DNA of 64,000 nt from CAYNEI01 sp964396185. GTDB lineage: Archaea; Thermoplasmatota; SW-10-69-26. The notes under the pieces were generated by a model that did not search any database, was not told the origin of the DNA, and worked only from the letters and a program-made list of their open reading frames with translations. A program made the position numbers and the translations under genes. Position 1 is the stretch's first letter, and every line of letters starts with the position of its first letter. Positions 1 to 8,769 of the stretch are shown one piece after another. The DNA lies in contig CAYNEI010000007.1 of assembly GCA_964396185.1 (NCBI GenBank), positions 21,521 to 85,520 on the forward strand, given 5' to 3'.

Positions 1-138
1 GCCCCCGTTCCATGCCTCTTGCTCCTTCGTGTCCTTGGCGGACCTTCGAGCCCTGCATGATCGACCGTTGACGACCTCCATTCTCCACGCCCCCGTCGTG
101 ACCACGCGAGCCGTGGTCACCCATTTTGTCCCTCCAGA

Positions 139-148
139 GCTTAAATAC
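139..148 (+). promoter_or_regulatory. TATA box of the bactofilin-like gene
   Basis: The AT-rich box gcttaaatac stands alone in GC-rich sequence and would place transcription start near 170. Upstream in-frame codons from 126 precede or overlap it, so the ATG at 210 is the better translation start. Confidence 0.55.
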
Positions 149-209
149 CCGGCGCCCAAGAGAGCCACCTACGTGCTACGAACCATACACAGGAACAGGG
201 TGTGATCCC

Positions 210-1160
210 ATGCGGTCTTCTGATCCCCCCTCAGGCAGCCACATCCGAGAGGACATCGAGGTCGAGGGCGTGCTCCGCATCGGGGACAACTGCGTCTGCG
301 AGGGTGATCTCATCGCGACCGCCGGGATCATCTTGGGTGACGGGGTCACCGTGCGTGGCGACATCTTCACCGATGGCTCCGTCCAGGTGGGTCACGGCTG
401 TCGCATCCTCGGCGAGATCCGTCCCGTCTCCCAGGCTTCCGGTCGAGCCCAGGCGGACCGATCCGCGTCCGACCCGGACGCGCCCGAGCCCGGAGGCGAT
501 CCAGAGGCATCCGACGCATCCGAAGCACCCGAGGCCTCCGATGCCCCGGAGCCATCCGATACGGAAGAGGAGCTCGCGCCCTCCTCTCCCCTTGCTCCTG
601 GTTCGGCCTCCGGCCAGCCGCCTGGCTCGACGCCCGACTCGACCCCCCAGCACAACGTCCGGCTGGAGCCCTCCCCGGAGCTGAAATCCTCTGCCCTGCG
701 ATCCACTCTCGAAGCCCTGCTCATGCTCGCATGGAACGACCCAGAACGGCGCCCCGACGAGAGCGTGAGCAACCGATGGGGCTTGCGAGAGGATGCCCTG
801 GAGGACCTGCTGGAAGGCGCCTACACGCTCATCATCGACCTCTACCGCGATGGCAAGATCAAGCGACCCTGGGGGCCCTCCGATGTCATCGACATCCTCC
901 TGCGCCAAGTCGCGCCCCTGATCGTCCCCACCTCGGTCCAAGCCGACGGGACCGATCGCGCCCGACTCCGGGTCCGCCGCCCACCGCTGCTCTCCCGCGA
1001 CGAAGACACGACGGGCTGGCCGGAGCCCACCATGGCCTTGCTTGAAGCGCTGCTCCAGACCGTGCGACCAAGCTGCCGGATCGACCCCGTCGATCCTGCC
1101 CAGGTCCTCGACCAGAACGCAGACCCCGACGAGGTCACGTTGATCGTGCGCACCCGCTGA
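210..1160 (+). CDS. Bactofilin-like polymer-forming protein with unknown C-terminal domain
   Basis: 316 aa from ATG 210. Residues ~10-75 show short hydrophobic/glycine-rich repeats typical of a beta-helix (IEVEGVLRIG, ATAGIILGDGVTVRG, DGSVQVGHGCRILGEI), which resembles bactofilins, polymer-forming scaffold proteins. A low-complexity Ser/Pro/Asp/Glu linker follows (~80-180). The C-terminal ~140 residues look like a mostly helical folded domain that I do not recognise. There is no signal peptide, so it is probably cytoplasmic. The gene is monocistronic, with its TATA box inside the longer open frame that starts at 126. The bactofilin call is from repeat pattern only. Confidence 0.6.
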   Translation: MRSSDPPSGSHIREDIEVEGVLRIGDNCVCEGDLIATAGIILGDGVTVRGDIFTDGSVQVGHGCRILGEIRPVSQASGRAQADRSASDPDAPEPGGDPEASDASEAPEASDAPEPSDTEEELAPSSPLAPGSASGQPPGSTPDSTPQHNVRLEPSPELKSSALRSTLEALLMLAWNDPERRPDESVSNRWGLREDALEDLLEGAYTLIIDLYRDGKIKRPWGPSDVIDILLRQVAPLIVPTSVQADGTDRARLRVRRPPLLSRDEDTTGWPEPTMALLEALLQTVRPSCRIDPVDPAQVLDQNADPDEVTLIVRTR

Positions 1161-1264
1161 ACCATGGGTCCGGGCCTCCGCGTTCTTCGAGGTCTCCGCG
1201 CGCTCCGCGACTTCGCGGTTGAACGGTTGACTTGACCGACCCTCGTAGGCCTGCGACCCAACGC

Positions 1265-1272
1265 CTATAAGG
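1265..1272 (+). promoter_or_regulatory. TATA box of the thiolase gene
   Basis: CTATAAGG is centred about 26 nt before the ATG at 1294, the spacing expected for a leaderless archaeal transcript. Confidence 0.6.
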
Positions 1273-1293
1273 GCGTCCCACCCATCCCGGGCC

Positions 1294-2603
1294 ATGACCG
1301 ACGCGTACATCCTGGACGGTGTCCGATCCCCCTTCGGCCGCGCCAACGGCGTGCTGGCCGACTGGCGCCCGGACGACCTACTCGCTTACACGACACGCGC
1401 GTTCCTAGACGACCTGGACATCGACGAGAGCCTCATCGAGGACTTCGTGGTGGGCTGCGTCACCCAGGTCGGACAGCAAGGCACGAACATCGCTCGCCTG
1501 GCCGGGCTCACCGCCGAGCTCCCGCTGGACACTGGCGGGGTGACGCTCAACCGCATGTGCGGCAGCGGCCAACAGGCCCTCAACTTCGGCGCCATGGGTG
1601 TGATGTCGGGTCAACAGGACCTGGTGCTCACGGGCGGTGTCGAGCACATGAGCACCGTGGCCATCGGCAGCGACACCGACTGGGGCGACTTCTCGCCGAA
1701 GCTCCTGGAGCACTGGGACGTGCTCCACCAGGGTGAGAGCGCCGAGCGCATCGCGGACAAGTGGGGCCTCACGCGCGAGCAGCTCGACACCTACAGCCTG
1801 GAGTCCCACCACCGGGCCATCGCAGCCCAAGACAGCGGCTTCTTGGCCCGCGAGATCGTCCCGGTCCCCAGCGAACCCTGGGACGAGGACAGCAAGGCCG
1901 TCGAGCACGACGAGGGCCCCCGCCGGAACACCAACCTCGAGAAGCTCGGCCAACTCCCCACGGTCTTCCGCGAGGAGAACGGCAAGATCACGCCTGGCTC
2001 GTCCAGCCAGCTCACCGACGGCGCAGGCGTCACGCTCATCGGCACCGAGGCCATGGCCACCGAGCTCGACATCGAGCCGCGGGCGCGTATCGTGCAGACC
2101 GCCGTGGCCGGCGTGGACCCAGAGATCATGCTCACCGGACCCATCCCAGCCACCAGCAAGGTGCTGGACAAGGCCGGCATGACGCTTGACCAGATGGACA
2201 CGGTCGAGGTCAACGAGGCCTTCGCCAGCGTCCCCCTGGCCTGGATGGACGAGAACCCGGACTACCCCCACGAGCAGCTCAACCCCAACGGGGGAGCCAT
2301 CGCGCTCGGCCACCCCCTGGGTGCCACGGGCCAGAAGCTCATCCAGACCGCCATCAACCAACTCGAGCAGACCGGCGGCACCTACGGTCTCGTCACCATG
2401 TGCATCGGGTTCGGTCAGGCCACAGCCACNNNNNNNNNNNNNNNNNNNNNNNNNNNNNNNNNNNNNNNNNNNNNNNNNNNNNNNNNNNNNNNNNNNNNNN
2501 NNNNNNNNNNNNNNNNNNNNNNNNNNNNNGCGGCACCTACGGTCTCGTCACCATGTGCATCGGGTTCGGTCAGGCCACAGCCACCATCCTCGAACGCGTC
2601 TAG
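1294..2603 (+). CDS. Acetyl-CoA acetyltransferase (thiolase)
   Basis: Thiolase-family enzyme that condenses two acyl-CoA molecules or cleaves 3-ketoacyl-CoA. The frame appears broken by 100 N, but the 55 bp on each side of the gap are identical. Removing one copy and the N's (155 nt) gives an intact 384-aa protein ending TATILERV at 2603. Catalytic residues are visible: Cys89 in NRMCGSGQQA, His340 in GGAIALGHPLG, and Cys370 in MCIGFGQA (CIGGGQG in typical thiolases). Length fits the family. It is monocistronic and leaderless. With the acyl-CoA dehydrogenase at 22.9 kb it suggests fatty-acid or acyl-CoA metabolism; whether it is biosynthetic or degradative is not decided by sequence. Confidence 0.92.
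2430..2529. other. Assembly gap (100 N) with 55-bp duplicated flanks
   Basis: The 55 bp at 2375-2429 are identical to 2530-2584. This is the signature of two contig ends overlapping by one k-mer (k=55) that were scaffolded instead of merged. Collapsing it restores the thiolase. Confidence 0.95.
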
Positions 2604-2642
2604 CGGTGGCGGTCGCGAACGGTTCGCCGCCTGAGGCGCCGA

Positions 2643-4070
2643 TCAACCCGGGGTCGAGGGGTCAAGCGAGAGCAACGCCTCGCGCCGCGCCTCGGCATCA
2701 GGCGGAGGCTCGCGGTGGTAGGCCCCAGCGATGGTGCGCTCGAGGGCCTCGCAGGCCGCCCGTCGAGCCGCGTTGAGCTCCCGGATGGGTGCGAAAGCGT
2801 TCTCATCGAGCTCCACATCGGCTAGGTAGAGGTGGAAGGGCACCTCGCCCAGCCGGTTGAGCTGCTCGAGCACGTTCTTCTCGGTCAGCGGCGCGCTCCG
2901 GGCCCCTTGGACGTGGAATGCGCTCTCGTGTGTCACCTCGAGCCCGCGCATGGGCTCGACCAGCCGGATCCGGATCGGTTCACCTACGTGGATGCTGGCG
3001 TGCAGCTCGATTGGGACCGTGCGGTGGGGTCCGTCCTCGTAGGTCTCACGCGCGGCCTCCAGGAGCTCGATGTCCGCGGTCTTGTAGACCTCGTCGCCGG
3101 GCGCGTTCCACGGCCGACCCATGAGCTCGACGATCTCGCCCGGGCCAGCCTCGGGGATGTAGTGTCCCCCTTGCCGCATCTGGGTGACCTGGAAGCTCAG
3201 AACCGCGTCTCGATCCTCGCCTGCTCGCTGGTTCTCCGGGCCGGGGACGATGGAGACGGCGTCCTTGACCCGCAGCGTGCTCTGGAGCTTGACCTTCACC
3301 CAGTCTTCCCCGCTCTCGATGACCTCGCCGAGCGAGCTGGATCGGGTCCCGGTGGGCCCCGGGGCCGTGCTTCCCTCTCCCGCACCATCGGATCGAGGGG
3401 TGGTGATACGGGCCACTGCGTCGGCCTCGGGGGCAGGGATCTCGAAGGCACCGGCAAGCGCCCGGTCGATGGCGTTGCGGTAGGCACGCGTGAGGATGGC
3501 CACGTGCTCGGCTCGCTCGACCGGTCCTTGGATCCGCAAGCTCGTCACGCCTGACCGGACGAGTTCCTCAACTCGCTCGAGGGTCTCCAGGCCTCCCGCG
3601 TCCTGGACGATGCCCTCGGATCCGGGCACATCCGATGCATCGCTTGCGTCAGTGGCTTGATCGCGAGCATCCGCCACCACGTGCAGGCTGAGCTCGGGCA
3701 CGAAGGCGTGGACGGCACGCCTGAGCGCGGGGTCCCGGACGAGCACGCCGTCGGCTCCCAGCTTGTGGAGGCTTGCCAGAACGCGAGCCAGCCGAGCAAG
3801 CCGGCCCACTTCGAGGAGTTCGGCTAGGCTGCGGTCGTCTAGGGCCATGAGCACGCGAACGCCGCGCACGTGGGCGTGGTCCACGGCTGCTTGAAGCTCG
3901 TCATCGTCGAACCCCGTCTCGAGGGTGCCCGTCGAGCTCGCCGAGCCTGCCACGTAGACGGCGTCAGCACCGTTCTCCACGGCAGCGTGCAGGGAGGCGC
4001 GATCCCGGACCGGAGCGATGAGCTCGACGGGCTGGAGCGGCTCAAGCGGGGGGCGGTCTCCCGGAGGCAT
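2643..4070 (-). CDS. Degenerate U32-family (peptidase U32/RlhA-like) protein
   Basis: 475 aa from ATG 4070; a TATA box (gggttatac) near 4095 makes it leaderless. The N-terminus (VELIAPVRDRASLHAAVENG, GADAVYVAG) matches the TIM-barrel opening of the U32 family. The C-terminal ~110 residues (TEKNVLEQLNRLGEVPFHLY onward) match the DUF3656 tail of large U32 proteins such as RlhA, a 23S rRNA hydroxylase. The central motif with Fe-S cysteines (HGxxCxxxSGxC in relatives) is missing; I see one Cys in the protein. It is therefore probably non-catalytic or uses another mechanism. It lies 31 nt upstream of the stop of the next minus-strand gene, but each gene has its own promoter. Confidence 0.7.
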   Translation of the reverse strand: MPPGDRPPLEPLQPVELIAPVRDRASLHAAVENGADAVYVAGSASSTGTLETGFDDDELQAAVDHAHVRGVRVLMALDDRSLAELLEVGRLARLARVLASLHKLGADGVLVRDPALRRAVHAFVPELSLHVVADARDQATDASDASDVPGSEGIVQDAGGLETLERVEELVRSGVTSLRIQGPVERAEHVAILTRAYRNAIDRALAGAFEIPAPEADAVARITTPRSDGAGEGSTAPGPTGTRSSSLGEVIESGEDWVKVKLQSTLRVKDAVSIVPGPENQRAGEDRDAVLSFQVTQMRQGGHYIPEAGPGEIVELMGRPWNAPGDEVYKTADIELLEAARETYEDGPHRTVPIELHASIHVGEPIRIRLVEPMRGLEVTHESAFHVQGARSAPLTEKNVLEQLNRLGEVPFHLYLADVELDENAFAPIRELNAARRAACEALERTIAGAYHREPPPDAEARREALLSLDPSTPG

Positions 4071-4101
4071 GGTCGCTGCTATCCGGGGCCTATGTATAAC
4101 C

Positions 4102-5166
4102 CTACGCGTCAGAGCCGGCGGCCTCGACGGTCACGGTGCCCTCAGCTGGGCTGGCGGACGCGCTGCCGTCGACGTACGCGTACTCGCCGGGGTCCAGGTC
4201 CTCAGGCACCTCCCACGTCCAGTTCTCGCCCGGCGCGATGTCCGGGGAGTCCTCGAGGGTCTCGTTCTCGAAATCGATGCTGTGCGTGGCGTTGCCGAGG
4301 TTCGTCCAGGTCACGTTGGCGCCCTGGAGCGCGGTGACGTTGTCCGGTTCGAACGTCGTGGACAGGCCCAGGGTGCTCTCGTCGTGGATCTCGACCGTGA
4401 CGTTCTCGCCATCGGGTGCCCCGGGGTCCTGGCTGGAGACGTTGATCTCCACCTCGTCGCTCCAGAAGTGGCGCCCGTCGTGGATGGCGTGCGCGCGACC
4501 GTGGAGCGTGCCCGTCTCATCCACGGTGAACGTGGCATTGTACGAGCCGGGCACGCCGGGGTCCTGGTAGCGCTCGGCGGTGCGATCGTAGTCGCTGGGC
4601 GAGCTGGGGTCCTCCACGCTCTCCCAGCTCCAGTGGAACGCTGTGCTGGTGGCGTTGTCCGGGAGTCCCGTGAGGCTCCAGTTCACCGTCATGTTCTCGC
4701 CGGGGGTCGCCTGGTCAGGGGCTTGGTCGATGGAGACGACCACGGGGGCCTGGCCGGCTCCGGAGTCGGTGATCTCCACCTCGACCTCCTCGGACCAGAT
4801 GTGCTCGCCGTCGACGATGGCATGGGCACGGAAGTGGTACGTGCCCGCCTCGTCGAACGTGACGGTGGCCTCGAAGGTGCCCGGGCTCTGGGCCGGAGCC
4901 ACCTCACCGCTGGTGTTGCCGTAGTCGCTTGGCCCGCCTGGATCTGAGACCGAGGTATCGGTCCAGTGGACCGCGGTGTGGGCCACCTCGCGCTCCTCGG
5001 AGGTGAGTTCCCAGCGCATGTCGACGGCTTCACCCGTGGCCATGTCCGGGGGTTGTTCCACCCAATCGACGTCCACGGAGCCATCCAGTGGATCGCCACC
5101 GTCCTGGATGCAGCCGGTCAGCGGAACCGTGAGCAGCAGACCAACGATCGCTAAGGTTCGTTCCAT
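4102..5166 (-). CDS. Secreted lipoprotein with Ig-like repeats and cupredoxin-like domain
   Basis: 354 aa. The start at ATG 5166 gives a clean lipoprotein signal, MERTLAIVGLLLTVPLTGC, with the lipobox Cys at 19. A TATA box (cataaaagg, 5196-5204) precedes it, so upstream in-frame codons are not needed. Two related ~100-aa Ig-like units follow; both carry Y/LHxRAHAI-DG-H-WS-EVE strands (about residues 35-150 and 160-250). The last ~90 residues have a plastocyanin-like fold signature (VTWTNLGNATHSIDF). The Cys, second His and Met of a type-1 copper site are absent (YAYVDGSASASPAEG), so it likely does not bind copper in the usual way. Probably anchored outside the membrane; ligand unknown. Confidence 0.75.
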   Translation of the reverse strand: MERTLAIVGLLLTVPLTGCIQDGGDPLDGSVDVDWVEQPPDMATGEAVDMRWELTSEEREVAHTAVHWTDTSVSDPGGPSDYGNTSGEVAPAQSPGTFEATVTFDEAGTYHFRAHAIVDGEHIWSEEVEVEITDSGAGQAPVVVSIDQAPDQATPGENMTVNWSLTGLPDNATSTAFHWSWESVEDPSSPSDYDRTAERYQDPGVPGSYNATFTVDETGTLHGRAHAIHDGRHFWSDEVEINVSSQDPGAPDGENVTVEIHDESTLGLSTTFEPDNVTALQGANVTWTNLGNATHSIDFENETLEDSPDIAPGENWTWEVPEDLDPGEYAYVDGSASASPAEGTVTVEAAGSDA

Positions 5167-5248
5167 GGTCTCGCTACGGGGGCCACCGTGGCGCTCATAA
5201 AAGGTTTTGGTCCGCGGCTCGAAATGGGACGAGGCTCGGCGCGAAGCG

Positions 5249-5611
5249 CTAAGCTTGGTACTTCGAGGGGCACCCGATGAGAACCTCTTCGGCCTCGAGC
5301 ACCATGCCCTGCGGTGTGAGGGCGAGCATGCCCTCCACCACGACACCTTGGTCCGGAACGACGCTGGTCGGCAGTTGCGTGGGGCTGTGCACGGTGAGCA
5401 AGGAGGTGCCGTCGGTCAAGGCGAAGGATCGGTTGGCCGGATCGACCCAGGCCACGGTGCCCTTCACCGCTGCTGGACCGGCATCGGCCTCGAGCGCGCT
5501 GGTGGGGGAGAGCGCGGCTTGGGGGCTTGCACCGGCCAGCGCGATGAGCAAGCCACCGACCAGGAAGATGCCAGCCACGACGAAGCGCGCGTGCACGGTG
5601 GCCCATGGCAA
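5249..5611 (-). CDS. ccmE: Cytochrome c maturation haem chaperone CcmE, CxxxY type
   Basis: 120 aa. One N-terminal membrane anchor (~9-28) is followed by an OB-fold beta domain (VKGTVAWVDPANRSFALTDG) and a conserved tail LIGCPSKYQA. CcmE carries haem covalently on its way to c-type cytochromes, outside the membrane. Bacterial CcmE uses His in HxxxY; here Cys114 and Tyr118 form CxxxY, the variant known from archaea and some bacteria. No other ccm genes are in this window, so partners such as CcmC and CcmF must be elsewhere if the pathway works. The gene lies between unrelated minus-strand genes. Confidence 0.82.
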   Translation of the reverse strand: MPWATVHARFVVAGIFLVGGLLIALAGASPQAALSPTSALEADAGPAAVKGTVAWVDPANRSFALTDGTSLLTVHSPTQLPTSVVPDQGVVVEGMLALTPQGMVLEAEEVLIGCPSKYQA

Positions 5612-5669
5612 GCTGGGATAGAAGGGTTTCCGGTAACCTCATCGAACCGATCGATGGCCCGACCAGGGG

Positions 5670-6812
5670 TCAGGCGCGCTCGGAGCGCTGCTCGCCCGCG
5701 GGATCCGGGGGGAGCATGTCGATCTCGGTGAACGGCAGATCGATCACCAGCGCGATCCCGTGATCAGCCGTGATGGGCTCTGCCCGGATCGATCCGCCAT
5801 GCCTCTCGACGATGGCCGCTGCCAGGGAGAGCTCCAAGCCGGGGTCCGGTGCGCTAGGCTCCCCGTCCACCTGGACCGAGAATGGTTCGAAGAGCTCAGC
5901 CTGATCGGAGACCTCGGGCCAGGGGCCGTCGTGCTCGACCACGATCTGCCAAGTCCCCCCATGGTGCTCGCAAGCGATCTCGAAGGCGATCTCCGCGCCG
6001 CCGGCCAACCGGCTAGCCCCGAGCAGTGCGTGCTCGAAGAGCTGGGTCAGCTGGGGTTCATCCCCCTCGACCACGGGCAGAGGGTAGCGCGTGATCCGGG
6101 TTCCTTCCGGGAGCCGGTGCTGGAGGCGCAAAAGGGCCTGGTCCAGGGCGGATTCAAGGCTCACGGGGCTCCGGAGGCTGGCCTGGTCCCCTCTGGCGGG
6201 ATCCAGGGTGGCCAGCTCGCGCAAGCCATCGCAGATGCGCCGCGTCGAGGTGAGCCAGGAGGAGAGGTCGTCTAGGGGAGCTTGAAGACTTGGGCGGTCC
6301 TCGTCCTGGATGGCTGCGGCCAGCCTGTCCCGGTGGAGGGCCATGTGGTCGAGCCGCTCAGCGAGCTCCGGTGTGATGCGAGCGAGCAGATCTCGCTTGT
6401 CCCCGACGGCGTCGTGGGCCGTCGGCGCGGGCCTCTGGGTGGCTTGCCGGATCGAGCGCGCCAGGATGTCGGCGTCGAGTCGGCCCTTGAACAAGTAGTC
6501 TCTCGCACCGAGCTCCACGGCCTCCTGGGCCAGGCCCTCATCGTCCACGCCCGTGAGCACGATCACGGGGACATCCGGGACCGCGTCGACGACCCTGCGT
6601 AGCGTATCCGGGCCCATGTTGTCCGGGAGGAGCAGGTCGAGCAGGATGACGTCCACGCCGCCAGCGTTCAGGCGCTCCAGTCCCTTCTCGAGCAGGCCGG
6701 CCCACTCGAGATCGAACTTGAGGGCCCCCGATTCCTGCAGGAGTTCACGTACGAGCCTGATGTAGGCTGGGTTGTCCTCGATGAGCAGGATCTTGCGTGA
6801 GCGATCAGGCAT
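5670..6812 (-). CDS. Response regulator fused to a degenerate HATPase domain
   Basis: 380 aa. Residues 5-125 are a receiver domain with acidic pocket E12/D13, phosphoacceptor D59, T87 and K109. A helical linker (~135-215) resembles a dimerisation region but has no obvious phosphoacceptor His motif. Residues ~225-365 resemble a histidine-kinase ATPase: the last helix motif (GLELSLAAAIVERHGGSI) is kept, but the N-box and DxGxG motif are eroded. It may act as a regulated scaffold or weak ATPase. Start ATG 6812 has an upstream GGAG and a TATA-like box near 6880. No partner kinase is adjacent. Confidence 0.75.
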   Translation of the reverse strand: MPDRSRKILLIEDNPAYIRLVRELLQESGALKFDLEWAGLLEKGLERLNAGGVDVILLDLLLPDNMGPDTLRRVVDAVPDVPVIVLTGVDDEGLAQEAVELGARDYLFKGRLDADILARSIRQATQRPAPTAHDAVGDKRDLLARITPELAERLDHMALHRDRLAAAIQDEDRPSLQAPLDDLSSWLTSTRRICDGLRELATLDPARGDQASLRSPVSLESALDQALLRLQHRLPEGTRITRYPLPVVEGDEPQLTQLFEHALLGASRLAGGAEIAFEIACEHHGGTWQIVVEHDGPWPEVSDQAELFEPFSVQVDGEPSAPDPGLELSLAAAIVERHGGSIRAEPITADHGIALVIDLPFTEIDMLPPDPAGEQRSERA

Positions 6813-6927
6813 CGTGCGTCTCCGCGCAGGTGGACATGGAGGTGGACCCTGCAGGTGTCCATTCCTCGGGCTCGGTTGAAAAGGCTATCGGGACCGCCCT
6901 TGGGCCGGTTCGGCGCTGGAGAACGCG

Positions 6928-8769
6928 TTAGCGGCCGTCTAGGAGCTTTCGAAGCCGGTGCTGGTGGGCGCGCAGGTTCGAGCGCATGCCTGCCAAGCGG
7001 GCCCGGTCCACCTCCCCATCGAGCCCCATCTCGTCCAGGGCGCCCAACAGGCTCTCGGTCTCCACGAGCAGCCCCTCGAGCACCCCCGGAGCCAGCTCCT
7101 CCAACGGTGCTGTGCCGAGCGCCTCCTCGGCCAGCTCGATCTCCTGGAAGCGCGGATCCTCCTGCTCCATCCTCGCTGGGGTGGCAGCCGGCTCGGGTGC
7201 ACCGGCTGACGGGTCCCCCTCACGAGCGTCGTCCTCTCCTTGTGGTGGCTGGCCGCCCTCCGGCTCGCGGGGGGCGTTTGAGGCGGGTGGTGAGCGGTCT
7301 CGAACGACCTGGATGCTTGAGCCTCCGTGCCGGGTCATGCGTGGCCGGATCTCGCAGAAGAGCGGGACCGCGATGGAGGGCTCGCTGACCAGGGCCGTGC
7401 CGACCTGGAGGGCCTGGATCTCGTCCTCGATCCCGGGTGGCAGCCCCTCGACGCTGGAGCTGATGGCCTTGAGGTCGTTGGCGTTGGTGACCTTCAGGAT
7501 GATCTGGGTGTTGCACTGGCTGAGCACGTTCTTGTCCACCTTGGCCGGTCGCTGGCTCACCACCGCCAGGCCCATGCCGAACTTGCGTCCCTCGCTGGCG
7601 ACCTGGCGGATGATCTCCCCGCTCATGGCCTTGGTCAGGTGGCGCTCGGGACAGTAGTTGTGCGCCTCCTCGAGCACGAAGAGATGGGGGGCGATGAGCC
7701 CGACCTTGCGGGCCTCGAAGAGGTCAGAGGCGACGCGGGCGACCACGAGCTGCTGCACGTGGGGGGCCAAGCCCTTGAGGTTCAGGATGGTGGCCTGCTG
7801 GGCTTCGACCAGGGCCGTGATGGGGGTGGGGTCGTTGGAGAGAAGGCCCAAGTCGCGCAGATCCTCCAGCGCGTGGAGCACGGGCCACTTGCTCGAGCCG
7901 GACTGCTGCTCGACGCTCTCGATGATGTCGTCGAGGGTGTAGCTGCCCACCTCTTTGAGCTCGCGCACGGACTGGTGGAGCACCCCAGTCTGGGCGGCCG
8001 TCAAGCCCCCCTCCAGCAGCTCGGCGATCTCCCGGGCGCTTAGCTCCCGGCCATCCAGGCGGAACGGCAACGCCTCGGGCACAGCATCCGTGTCCATGGC
8101 GTACTCGACGACGCGGTCCGCGAAGCTCTTGGGGCGCACCTTGAACCGCTTCATCAGCGGCAGCTCGTGCTCCGCGCTGTTCGGGGCCGCCAGCGAGGCG
8201 TGCTCGCCGTGGGGATCGATGACCACGATGGGCACCTCGTGCTTGAGCAGCTCCTCCATGAGCACGCCCAACGCATACGACTTCCCCGCGCCGGTCTTGG
8301 CCAAGATCGAGCAGTGTTTCTGCACGAGCGCGTTCATGTCCAAATGCACCGGCAAGTCCAGGCCTCGGAGCAGACCCAGATAGGCGCCCCGGTCGTCCAG
8401 GTTGAGCGCCGAGCGCACCAGGCCCGGCTGGGCGTGCAAGACCGGGATGCCTGGCCGCGGGGGGGTCGAGGGGAGCTCGAGGCGCCCGCGGTTGTTGCGG
8501 CGACCGATGATCTTGGCGGTCCCCACGAGCTGGTCCCCCTCCTGGTCCCCCGTGCGCACCACCTCGCGCTCCACCGTGGTGACCTGGGAGAGGAAGCGCT
8601 CCCCGTCGTGCTCGAAGCTCACGTACGAGGTCGCCGTGATCGTGGGATCGGTCACGATGAACTGGAACCGATGGGTCGTGACATCGCCGAAGAGCTTGCC
8701 GACCGCGCCATCCACGACGTCCCCGCCATCCTCAGGACCGCCGTTGGCCTGGGCGCTGCTACTCATCAT
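6928..8769 (-). CDS. herA: HerA-type DNA translocase/helicase ATPase
   Basis: 613 aa. HerA is a hexameric FtsK-like ATPase that works with the NurA nuclease and Mre11-Rad50 in archaeal DNA end resection. The N-terminal beta-barrel (~25-110) is followed by Walker A at 157-164 (AKTGAGKS), an IDPHGEH motif, and Walker B with catalytic Glu (LFVLEEAHN). An EGRKFGMGLAVVSQRP stretch and a NTQIILK strand, both typical of HerA, follow. The last ~150 residues are a Pro/Glu-rich linker plus a helical tail not needed for catalysis. The TATA box is ~27 nt before ATG 8769; a second ATG at 8766 is equally possible. NurA, Mre11 and Rad50 are not in this window. Confidence 0.87.
   Translation of the reverse strand: MMSSSAQANGGPEDGGDVVDGAVGKLFGDVTTHRFQFIVTDPTITATSYVSFEHDGERFLSQVTTVEREVVRTGDQEGDQLVGTAKIIGRRNNRGRLELPSTPPRPGIPVLHAQPGLVRSALNLDDRGAYLGLLRGLDLPVHLDMNALVQKHCSILAKTGAGKSYALGVLMEELLKHEVPIVVIDPHGEHASLAAPNSAEHELPLMKRFKVRPKSFADRVVEYAMDTDAVPEALPFRLDGRELSAREIAELLEGGLTAAQTGVLHQSVRELKEVGSYTLDDIIESVEQQSGSSKWPVLHALEDLRDLGLLSNDPTPITALVEAQQATILNLKGLAPHVQQLVVARVASDLFEARKVGLIAPHLFVLEEAHNYCPERHLTKAMSGEIIRQVASEGRKFGMGLAVVSQRPAKVDKNVLSQCNTQIILKVTNANDLKAISSSVEGLPPGIEDEIQALQVGTALVSEPSIAVPLFCEIRPRMTRHGGSSIQVVRDRSPPASNAPREPEGGQPPQGEDDAREGDPSAGAPEPAATPARMEQEDPRFQEIELAEEALGTAPLEELAPGVLEGLLVETESLLGALDEMGLDGEVDRARLAGMRSNLRAHQHRLRKLLDGR

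Noticed and set aside
126..209. Upstream start of the bactofilin-like protein at 126.
   Set aside because: The TATA box at 139-148 lies within that extension, so the transcript would begin after it.
231..1346. A 371-codon minus-strand open frame opposite the bactofilin-like gene.
   Set aside because: Antisense to a gene with a promoter and recognisable repeats; composition fits a shadow frame.
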